Shown piece after piece: positions 25,723 to 33,018 of a stretch of DNA of 36,462 bases. The translations under genes and the position numbers were made by a program. This DNA comes from Flavisolibacter longurius. GTDB lineage: Bacteria; Bacteroidota; Bacteroidia; Chitinophagales; Chitinophagaceae. Location: contig JABUMY010000025.1 in assembly GCA_013327885.1 (NCBI GenBank), positions 1-36,462 of the forward strand. The letters are read 5' to 3'. Below the pieces are notes generated by a model that worked only from the letters and a program-made list of their open reading frames with translations, was not told the DNA's origin and ran no database searches. Each line of letters opens with the position of its first letter. The first letter of the stretch is position 1.

Positions 25723-25739
25723 AGCAAGTGGTTTTTATG

Positions 25740-27104
25740 CTATTCAATAGCAGCCAATTCAGCTTTGGTAGTAGTATTAATTTCGTTGGGTGTTTTGCCT
25801 GGGTTACGAATGACTTTTGCCCAATCTTCACCGTAAATGCGCTGGGCCAGGGCATGCAGCTCACCGATTGCCATTTCTTCACCCATATCAGTCGCCAGCA
25901 GATTTTTCAAAAGTTCTGCATAAGTAGAAGCGCGGGCTGTCTCGGAATCCATTTTTTCACCCAGCTTTGCGCCTGCCACCCAAAGTTTTATTCCCGCTTT
26001 TTTCTGCGAAGATTTCAGGGCACATTGACCGCCCATGCGGCTGGCTTCAATGGCCAGGGGCATGTTGCCCAGTTGCAGGTACAATGTAAAGGCTGTGCTG
26101 AAGTCAGTACAGGCCTCACCCCAGCGAGCCTGCATGTATTGCACGGTGCCACGAAACATCAAAGCTTGTGAGAGCAGGGTTTCTGTCGCTTGTTTATCAA
26201 GATATGATGGCGCCGCCAGGGCTGCGGTCACTGCATTGTCTGCATAAATCAGGGTTTCTTTTTTCTTTTTGTAGCGGATCTTGTCATTGCCCAACGCAAT
26301 GTTTACAGCCACAACCTGCATCAGCCAGTAAGGATCTCTTGAAAGATTTTCTGTTGCCATTGCCAGGCAGCTGGCGCCATGTTTTTCAGCCACCAATTCT
26401 TTGTTTGCACCCATAGCGTTAATCATTTTCATAAATGCGTGGCGATAAGCTGTCCCAGGGTCCAACGGGTCACCCATGGCGGCTACTTGTTCCATCGCCT
26501 GTGGCATATTCAGGTTGAGTGGAATAAAATGAAAAGCATCTGGAAATTTTGATTGCTGCAGGCCATAACGAAATTCACCTTTCAGCTCATGCACCAAAAA
26601 TTTGATATTCTGATCGATGCCCGCTTCTAAAGCATGCCCTACCCAGGAAGCAAAGGATTTATCCAGGGAAGCATTTCTGAAAATAGCAACAGCAAAAAAA
26701 CCTTCGGGAAGTCCTACAGCATCAGCCAGCCTGTTGAAATTGTGTACAAACAACTGTGCTGGATTTTTGTGATCCTGGAATGAATCATCTGGTTGCCAAT
26801 CCACCGGCACAAACTCAATTCGGTCATCCTTGGCACTATGATTCCAGATATGTAGTACCTCTTTCAATTCTTCCAGCAATGCCTGGCTAAAAAGGAAAGG
26901 ATCAAAGCAGCGGGCATCGAAGTGAAAAGCAATGTCGCTGATGGGTGAGTCAGCTGCGATCATATATGTATAAAACGTATCCGCCATCTCAAGCTCATCG
27001 GGTACACATTGCAGGCACATGACACTTGCGCCGGATTGAGCCTTGGACTCCTCCCATTTTTCAGCAATAAGTTCGATTCGTTGTTGAATGGGGTTTGATT
27101 GCAT
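25740..27104 (-). CDS. Putative effector adaptor/chaperone between VgrG and RHS genes
   Basis: The 454-residue soluble protein has no signal peptide. Residues 1-200 form an alpha/beta domain (QRIELIAEKWEESKAQ, FYTYMIAADSPISDIAFHFDA, FVPVDWQPDDSFQDHKNPAQ). From about 210 on it is mostly helical with TPR-like pairs (YWLMQVVAVNIALGND, LMFRGTVQYMQARWGEACTD, LAIEASRMGGQCALKS). It starts 10 bp after vgrG and is followed by the Imm17-like and RHS genes. In other T6SSs the gene in this place encodes an adaptor (EagR/DUF1795, Tap/DUF4123 or Tec/PRK06147 types) that loads the effector onto VgrG. None of those families is visible, so this could be the Bacteroidota counterpart. Confidence 0.75.
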   Translation of the reverse strand: MQSNPIQQRIELIAEKWEESKAQSGASVMCLQCVPDELEMADTFYTYMIAADSPISDIAFHFDARCFDPFLFSQALLEELKEVLHIWNHSAKDDRIEFVPVDWQPDDSFQDHKNPAQLFVHNFNRLADAVGLPEGFFAVAIFRNASLDKSFASWVGHALEAGIDQNIKFLVHELKGEFRYGLQQSKFPDAFHFIPLNLNMPQAMEQVAAMGDPLDPGTAYRHAFMKMINAMGANKELVAEKHGASCLAMATENLSRDPYWLMQVVAVNIALGNDKIRYKKKKETLIYADNAVTAALAAPSYLDKQATETLLSQALMFRGTVQYMQARWGEACTDFSTAFTLYLQLGNMPLAIEASRMGGQCALKSSQKKAGIKLWVAGAKLGEKMDSETARASTYAELLKNLLATDMGEEMAIGELHALAQRIYGEDWAKVIRNPGKTPNEINTTTKAELAAIE

Positions 27105-27114
27105 GTTTGTTGGC

Positions 27115-28947
27115 TTAGTTCAATTTAACGATGGCGCCTTGGATGGATGTAGAGCCTGAAGAAGATACTGTTGCCTCTCCGTTGCCATTAAGTGTTGCCT
27201 TGGTTGTGCCACTGACAGAAGCCTCGGCTCCGGCAAGTGTTGCTGCCTCTGTGCCAGTTACAGTTGATTTACTACCACCCATTTCTGCTTCGCCCTTATT
27301 ATTGGAAGAAAAGCCTGTCGTACCACTATGCAGAGTGGCATCGTCAGTACCTTCTATATTTACATGGGCCGCTGTAAGTGTAACGGTATCACCCTCCATT
27401 GTTAAACTTGACTTACCATTTGTCAGCACTATTTTCAGATCGGCAGTAATCGTGATAGAATTTGTTCCGTCAATTTCAATTTTGTTCTTTGTCGATTTAT
27501 CAATTATGGAGATACCACCACCATCATTGAGGGTTACCGTATGCCCACTCTTACTGGTCAGGCTTTTCGAATTATTGCCCTGCCCACCGCCACCACCGGT
27601 CTTGCCATGAAACATGCTACCAAGCACAAAAGGCCGGTCAGGATCATTGTAGCGAAAGCAGACAAGCACCTGGTCGCCAGCCTCCGGAACAACAACTAAC
27701 CCCCTATTTTTTGCACCATCTTTTCCACCGCCGGCATCGGGTGACATCACCCTAATCCAGTCGGTCATTTCGTTGCTGTCTTGTTGCCACAGCATTTGCA
27801 CCCGTACACGGCCCAGGTTATCCGGATCTTTGTTGTCTTTTACAGTAGCAATTTGCGGTTCTGCGATGGGGAGGATTACACTTTTTACCGGTACCGCTTC
27901 AATGCCTGCAGGAATCCCTTCGAAGGTGTTGTAATAACGTTTGTTTTCAGTCAGGTGATGCTCAATGCCTGTGATCAAAAATTTACCATACTCTTCTTTA
28001 TTCAGCGAATTATTTTCCCTGGTGGCAACCTTGACCTCTGCAATAGCACCAATGCAGATGGAAGGATTGCTGCTGCTACCAGACAAAACTTCAAGATCAG
28101 CAGCCATCGCAGTTTTTTGTTTTTTTACAAACCCTTCCAGATCACTTTTATTCTCCACTCGCTGACGGACAGGAATGTTCACAGGCTCTGTGAAGATTTT
28201 GCCTGACTCCTGCATGGCAAAACTTGCATACTCATCTAAACCATCTATGTTTGTTGGTGCTGCAACGCTAATGACCTCGTCATTTTTCGACAAATAAGAG
28301 TAACTGCTGAACGTGAGGGGAAGAATACGCAGCTTTACTTGTAACTGGTGCACATCGGCTCCATATTCAATTTGGATTTCTGGAGAAGATGGTTTACCGA
28401 AAAACAAATCGATACCGTCATAATAGCACCAATCGCCAAAATCAGAAGAAAGCCTGTTCAAGAAGTGAAAGGTACTTTCCCTGTACTGACAGATGTATTT
28501 GATTTGCGCTTTGTATTGTGGGTTGACGTTGACCCGGCAGCTTCCTTGGAGTGAGGCTGTTAATTGCTGCACAATGGCGCTTAGATCTTTCTGATAAAAT
28601 GACAATAGGTGCGGACCATTTTCAAGCAGTATCGATGGACTGTACCCTTTCAATGTCAGATAACTGATGAAGTTGTCTGATTGCTCCATCCCTACCTCGC
28701 AAATAATTCCGCGGAACTCATAGGCTACATCAAAACTATCAGCTTTTGCTAACTTAATGATTGCCATTTTCCCAATTTTCCTTTGTGCACTTCCCAGGGT
28801 AAACGTTCCAATTTTTTCCAGCACATCATACTTAATGCGAATTGAAAATTCATGATGGGCATTAAACTGTTGCTTGATAGAAACAGAACTGTAATAAGAA
28901 ATTTTTTCGTCCTCAATTTCAATATCAGCAATTACCTGATGTTCCAT
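27115..28947 (-). CDS. tssI: T6SS spike protein VgrG (TssI)
   Basis: This VgrG has 610 residues. Residues 1-345 are gp27-like (IKQQFNAHHEFSIRI, YRESTFHFLNRLSSDFGDWC). Residues about 360-448 are the gp5-type OB fold (DPDNLGRVRVQMLW, WIRVMSPDAGGG, PEAGDQVLVCFRYNDPDRPFV). A Gly-rich turn is followed by the beta-prism spike at 465-540 (SKSGHTVTLNDGGGISI). The last 70 residues are a low-complexity Ala/Ser/Thr/Gly repeat that probably continues the spike. No toxin domain is fused; cargo is supplied by the downstream RHS protein with its own PAAR-like tip. It is a normal length for Bacteroidota VgrG. Confidence 0.96.
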   Translation of the reverse strand: MEHQVIADIEIEDEKISYYSSVSIKQQFNAHHEFSIRIKYDVLEKIGTFTLGSAQRKIGKMAIIKLAKADSFDVAYEFRGIICEVGMEQSDNFISYLTLKGYSPSILLENGPHLLSFYQKDLSAIVQQLTASLQGSCRVNVNPQYKAQIKYICQYRESTFHFLNRLSSDFGDWCYYDGIDLFFGKPSSPEIQIEYGADVHQLQVKLRILPLTFSSYSYLSKNDEVISVAAPTNIDGLDEYASFAMQESGKIFTEPVNIPVRQRVENKSDLEGFVKKQKTAMAADLEVLSGSSSNPSICIGAIAEVKVATRENNSLNKEEYGKFLITGIEHHLTENKRYYNTFEGIPAGIEAVPVKSVILPIAEPQIATVKDNKDPDNLGRVRVQMLWQQDSNEMTDWIRVMSPDAGGGKDGAKNRGLVVVPEAGDQVLVCFRYNDPDRPFVLGSMFHGKTGGGGGQGNNSKSLTSKSGHTVTLNDGGGISIIDKSTKNKIEIDGTNSITITADLKIVLTNGKSSLTMEGDTVTLTAAHVNIEGTDDATLHSGTTGFSSNNKGEAEMGGSKSTVTGTEAATLAGAEASVSGTTKATLNGNGEATVSSSGSTSIQGAIVKLN

Positions 28948-29020
28948 GTAAATGAAGATTAGCTTGGATGAATGACACTGGGAACGGGACTAACAGGAAA
29001 GAAACCGTAAAGCACAAAAG

Positions 29021-29077
29021 AGCAAGTTCCCCTCTGGGGAATTTATTCTTGCAAAAGGATACAGAAGGGAACTTGCT
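29021..29077 (-). promoter_or_regulatory. Nested alternative hairpins between hcp and vgrG
   Basis: An 11-bp inverted repeat (AGCAAGTTCCC at 29021-29031, GGGAACTTGCT at 29067-29077) encloses a second perfect hairpin, TTCCCC-TCT-GGGGAA (29027-29041). The two share bases, so only one can form at a time. On the minus strand the outer stem is followed by a T-rich stretch (TCTTTTGTGCTTT). This suits a partial terminator or processing site lowering vgrG relative to hcp. Confidence 0.5.
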
Positions 29078-29179
29078 GAATGCAGTGTTGAACGGCAAGG
29101 TCAAAGGGAGGTTAAAAGTGACTGCAAGTAAAAGCTAGCACTTTCTTGCAATACGCATGAAGTACATGGTACATCAACG

Positions 29180-29572
29180 TTACTTCGGCCATTCATTTTT
29201 GTGTTCTGCATTGCCTACTTTGATCTTTTCGGCGGAAATGGTAAAATCAATGAGCATGGGCTGTGCGCCGGTGATGTCGATACCTTCCTGGAAACGAACG
29301 ACATAACCTTTTTCCCATGACAGTTCTTTCATTTTTGAGTCCTCATCACCTTTTTTGAAAGTGATGGTCCCGTCAACGGGTTTGTACTGGTTGACCATCG
29401 ACTCAATAATGGTCGTATCATCTGTAGACTCAACTGAGAGGTTGATCGTTCCACCATAAACACCGGAAGCAGGTCTGCCCTTGGAGTCAACATCACGGCG
29501 AAGTTCATAATTGCACCGGATGACGTCGATGTTGTCCTTACTGCCCATTTTTAGTTTTGCGTTGAAAGCCAT
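29180..29572 (-). CDS. tssD: T6SS tube protein Hcp (TssD)
   Basis: The 130-residue Hcp is of the Bacteroidota type: AKLKMGSKDNIDVIRCNYEL at the start, then RDVDSKGRPASGVYGGTINL and a closing beta strand MLIDFTISAEKIKVGN. Hexameric rings stack to form the tube that is shot out of the cell carrying VgrG and effectors. No toxin extension is present (an evolved Hcp would be much longer). It is the first gene of the effector module, with a 700-bp gap upstream and a hairpin-bearing 232-bp gap before vgrG, which fits separate, strong expression of the tube protein. Confidence 0.95.
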   Translation of the reverse strand: MAFNAKLKMGSKDNIDVIRCNYELRRDVDSKGRPASGVYGGTINLSVESTDDTTIIESMVNQYKPVDGTITFKKGDEDSKMKELSWEKGYVVRFQEGIDITGAQPMLIDFTISAEKIKVGNAEHKNEWPK

Positions 29573-30273
29573 AAACGTGAGTTTTGAGGTTATAAATGAT
29601 TCAAAAAGTTAATATTAATTATTTGTAATTCAAAAAAATCTTTACTTATAAGAGATTCGCCTCTAAGGCCCATCAGCCATACCAACATACGCTTTGCACT
29701 GGACTATCAAAGCCAAATCCAATTGAATAAATAGGGCACGGACTCTTAGAACATATTAATAAAAGCTTTGGCTGCGCGGAAGTGTTTCAACCGGAATCGA
29801 TTTGTATTATCATTTAAGCGTTCATTAACCTGTGTATAGATTCAACTTCATCTTAGCATTACAGCACCCGCAGTTTTATTTGTTAGTAAAAATTGGGTGT
29901 TGTAAAAAGATAGTCGGGATCAAAAGTTATCCGGTAAACAGATAAATGAATATTTTTTATCTTATGTGAATGAAACAGTATGTTGCTGAATCATTCCATA
30001 ACAAAACGAGTCAGGTTATTGAGATTAATAAGTATCGGACTGTATTGGCACAGACGGTTGTCCAAACGGGAATTCGTTGATTGTTCTGCTGAGATGAAAA
30101 CCTACCGGTCTCTTTGGAAAACTCTTTACGTTGAAAAAAGTACTGGCAAGACGAGCCTATCAATCTCCCGACTAACCTGCTCAAGCCCCAGGAATACGGC
30201 TATCGTTAAAAATGAATTTGCTTACTCCCTATCCTTCTAAATAATTTCCTTATATTAAGTTTTCAAACAAATT
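29573..30273. other. 701-bp divergent intergenic region between hcp and the sigma-factor operon
   Basis: No convincing gene is present. It should hold the promoter of hcp (leftward) and of the sigma/CHAT operon (rightward). It is AT-rich. An 86-codon plus-strand frame (29980-30240) lacks a ribosome site and recognisable composition, so I left it out. Only near-matches to the Bacteroidota -7 element are seen, for example TAAGTTTT at 30256-30263, too close to the sigma start to be persuasive. Confidence 0.55.
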
Positions 30274-30858
30274 ATGTCCAATCGCAACGTCGATGATGAG
30301 CAAATCATCACCAATCTCCGGGAGGGTGGCGCAGCAAGACAGAAAGCAGAAGACCAGCTGTTCAGGCGTTTTTCCTATTACATTCAGGAGGGAATGCGCA
30401 AACATTCTTTGACGGAAGACGAAGCCTTTGATGCTTATTCCGACACTGTCCAATTGGCTATCCGCGCTATAACGGAAGGCAGCTTTCGGGAAGAATCCGG
30501 ATTGAACACGTACCTGCACAGTATTTTCAGGCATAAATGTGTTGACAATTTCCGGAAAAGGTCGTCTAATAAACAGAAGGTTCACCAAACAATTGCTATT
30601 TCAGATCTGTTGCACGGCCTGCCTGATAAAGATAAAACGGTTGTAGAAGCCCTTATGTTGAAGTATGATTGGGAAGTACTGCGTGAACGGCTGAACCAGT
30701 TGGGTGAAAAATGTACCAAATTGCTCTTGCTGACAAACGATGGCTACTCAACCCAGGAGGTGCAGGAGGCATTGGGATTTAAGTCAGCAGATGTGGTGAA
30801 AACCAGCCGGCTCCGATGCCTCGATAAACTTAAACAACTCTACAAAGCCGCCAAATGA
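30274..30858 (+). CDS. Sigma-70 family (ECF-like) RNA polymerase sigma factor
   Basis: The 194-residue protein contains a sigma-2 region at about 25-97 (AFDAYSDTVQLAIRAI, SGLNTYLHSIFRHKCVDNFRKR), a linker, and a sigma-4 helix-turn-helix at about 135-190 (KCTKLLLLTNDGYSTQEVQEALGFKSADVVKTSRLRCLDKL). No sigma-1 or sigma-3 region is present, as in ECF sigmas. The linker between regions 2 and 4 is longer than usual. The next gene starts 6 bp downstream and encodes a membrane protein of anti-sigma form, so activity is probably held at the membrane until a periplasmic signal releases it. It most likely transcribes its own operon. Confidence 0.9.
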   Translation: MSNRNVDDEQIITNLREGGAARQKAEDQLFRRFSYYIQEGMRKHSLTEDEAFDAYSDTVQLAIRAITEGSFREESGLNTYLHSIFRHKCVDNFRKRSSNKQKVHQTIAISDLLHGLPDKDKTVVEALMLKYDWEVLRERLNQLGEKCTKLLLLTNDGYSTQEVQEALGFKSADVVKTSRLRCLDKLKQLYKAAK

Positions 30859-30864
30859 TAAAAA

Positions 30865-31593
30865 ATGGATAACCTTGCGTATATAGATGACTACTTCCAG
30901 GGAACCCTTTTGCCGGAAGAAAAGAACGGTTTTGAAAAGCGGCTCCGTGAAGATGAATCTTTTGCAGAAGAAGTTGCCTTTTACTTAAGTGCCAAAAAGC
31001 TGGTATTAGAAAAACTGCACGATGAGAAGAAAGCCCGCTTTAAAGAAATTTACAAGTCAGAGATAAGAAAGCCTGCGCCTGTTCGCAGCATGAACCGGAT
31101 CTGGTTTTATGCTGCAGCCGCAGCTGTTTTATTATTTGTAGCCAGTATCATATATTTTATGCGGCCCCCCTCAGGACAACAGCTTGCAGATGCCTACGTA
31201 AATGAAAATCTGAAAACACTGAGTGTAACCATGAATGGCGGGGAAGACAGTGTGCAAAATGGTCTTCGGTTATACAACGAAGGAAGGTTGACAGAAGCAG
31301 CACAGCTGTTCCAAACGATAAGCCAATCAGACACTGCCAATTATACAGCTAAAATGTACGCAGGCATCGCTTATCTCAGGCTTACGGATTACGAAAAGGC
31401 CATCCACTACTTTACACAACTACAAGCTGAAACAACCCTGCGTTCAAACCCGGGTAAATTTTACTTGGCCACCACCCTGATGAAACGGGCAAAGCCTGGC
31501 GATGAACAGGAAGCAAAGCGGTTGTTACAGGAAGTGGTAAATCAGAACCTGGAAGGAAAAGAGACAGCAGAACAATGGCTGAAGAAGTTATAA
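30865..31593 (+). CDS. Anti-sigma-factor-like membrane protein with periplasmic TPR domain
   Basis: The 242-residue protein has a cytoplasmic helical segment at 1-60 (YIDDYFQGTLLPEEKNGFEKRL and EESFAEEVAFYL-type helices, like the anti-sigma domains of Bacteroidota). A membrane helix at 79-98 (WFYAAAAAVLLFVASIIYF) follows, then a periplasmic part with two to three TPRs at about 128-240 (GLRLYNEGRLTEAAQLFQTI, AYLRLTDYEKAIHYFTQL). No zinc-binding HxxxCxxC is seen. The overlap-free 6-bp gap after the sigma gene supports a sigma/anti-sigma pair. The TPR part is an obvious place for a periplasmic partner, such as the TPR-CHAT protein encoded two genes downstream, to bind. Confidence 0.85.
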   Translation: MDNLAYIDDYFQGTLLPEEKNGFEKRLREDESFAEEVAFYLSAKKLVLEKLHDEKKARFKEIYKSEIRKPAPVRSMNRIWFYAAAAAVLLFVASIIYFMRPPSGQQLADAYVNENLKTLSVTMNGGEDSVQNGLRLYNEGRLTEAAQLFQTISQSDTANYTAKMYAGIAYLRLTDYEKAIHYFTQLQAETTLRSNPGKFYLATTLMKRAKPGDEQEAKRLLQEVVNQNLEGKETAEQWLKKL

Positions 31594-31690
31594 CAACAGA
31601 ATATAACAGGGCCTACTCTCCAAACGCCCATTTCTAATTCAGTCTTCGTTTGAATAAGATTTTATATATTAGGTATATACAATCTTTCGC

Positions 31691-32995
31691 ATGACTATCC
31701 ATCCAATACGCTGCCAAACAGCTGTACTCATATTGTGTTTACTCTTGTTTGTAGCTGCAACCTGTAAAAAAAGTACAACAGTAGGCCAACGAAAACCCAC
31801 GCCCTTCCGACCAAATGAGCTTGTAATTGTTTATCCTTCCGGATTAACACAGGATAAACGTGAATCCATTCGAAAATCCTTGCTCGCCAGATATCAAATT
31901 AGTAAGGTAGAAACCTGTATCTGCGATCCCAGCATAGAAAGAATTATAGCGGAAAATGTAGACCAGGCTATCACCACTGATACGAGTTCCCGGCCGGCGT
32001 CTACCTCCTCACGCATCGGAGTGCAGGGGGTGGATTTGGTTCTTTCCAAAAACGTATTGTTTCAACAACCAATGGGACAGCGTACCCGCAGACTTGTTCC
32101 GTTCAATTTTAATAAAATACGCGGCAATCTTCGCATCGCCGTTATCGATACAGGCATTGATACAACAGACAACCAGCACTTTACAGGTGCTTCATTTTCC
32201 AATTTTCTGCTGCCTTCTACAGCTGCTAACTATAGTGCCGTAGGCATTACAGACCCCAACCGTATCAATAGAAGCCGCTACTTTGGATGGAATTTTATGA
32301 CCAACAACCAAAACATCAAAGACGATCATGCGCGGCAGCACGGCACTGTGGTAACAGGTTTGCTATTGTCCCAGATTACCGAGACTGCCCCGTCTATTAT
32401 CTATCTGAAGGCATTCGACGCATCGGGGTCTTCTGACATGTTCACCATTCGTTGTGCCTTAAAATTTGCAGAGAAAGCTGGTGCCCAAATTATTAATGCT
32501 AGCTGGGGCTATGATGATGCAGAAGAAAATGAGGCATTGCGGGCTGCTATCAGCAGCCTGGAGAGAAATAACATTTTACTAGTGGCTGCTGCTGGCAATA
32601 ACGGATACAACACCAATACCGTTCCGCACTGGCCGGGAAGTTTTAGCAATACTTCCAATCGTGGCTTCAGCAATGTCATCACCGTTGCTACGGCCACTAT
32701 GAAAGGCATCTGCCTTCCGAACAGCAACTATTCAGGTGAGCGAGTAGATGTTGCTGTGTCAGGACGTGGTGATAATTGCAGCTTTGCTGATGTATTTGAC
32801 GGAACAGGACAGCTTCGCGAAACAGGAACTTCTTATGCTACAGCCATTATGACCGGCGTAATCGCAAACCAATTTGCAAACCAATCGTTTGATCGTCCCC
32901 TTAAAAATACGGTTCTGGATAGGGTCTTGCATAATCTACCCATTATTCCAACCCTATCCGGCAAAATAAGAACGCAAAAGCGAATTGTTCAATAA
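31691..32995 (+). CDS. Subtilisin-like (S8) serine protease, probable lipoprotein
   Basis: This protease has 434 residues. A signal sequence with Cys25 (FVAATCKK) suggests lipid attachment, although Thr before Cys is unusual. Residues about 35-85 (ELVIVYPSGLTQ, VETCICDPSIERI) look like an inhibitor-type prodomain with a two-Cys motif. The catalytic triad is complete: Asp153 in AVIDTGID, His217 in RQHGTV and Ser381 in GTSYATA, with Asn303 (AAAGNNG) as oxyanion residue. It is expected at the periplasmic face of a membrane or on the outer membrane. It lies 23 bp before the CHAT gene, forming a two-protease pair under one sigma factor. An internal promoter is possible in the 97-bp gap upstream. 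Confidence 0.93.
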   Translation: MTIHPIRCQTAVLILCLLLFVAATCKKSTTVGQRKPTPFRPNELVIVYPSGLTQDKRESIRKSLLARYQISKVETCICDPSIERIIAENVDQAITTDTSSRPASTSSRIGVQGVDLVLSKNVLFQQPMGQRTRRLVPFNFNKIRGNLRIAVIDTGIDTTDNQHFTGASFSNFLLPSTAANYSAVGITDPNRINRSRYFGWNFMTNNQNIKDDHARQHGTVVTGLLLSQITETAPSIIYLKAFDASGSSDMFTIRCALKFAEKAGAQIINASWGYDDAEENEALRAAISSLERNNILLVAAAGNNGYNTNTVPHWPGSFSNTSNRGFSNVITVATATMKGICLPNSNYSGERVDVAVSGRGDNCSFADVFDGTGQLRETGTSYATAIMTGVIANQFANQSFDRPLKNTVLDRVLHNLPIIPTLSGKIRTQKRIVQ

Positions 32996-33018
32996 AAGCC
33001 GCTTGCAAACTATTCAAC

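Noticed and set aside
29980-30240. 86-codon plus-strand frame in the hcp/sigma intergenic region
   Set aside because: No ribosome site, no family resemblance, and composition unlike the neighbouring proteins; most likely chance.
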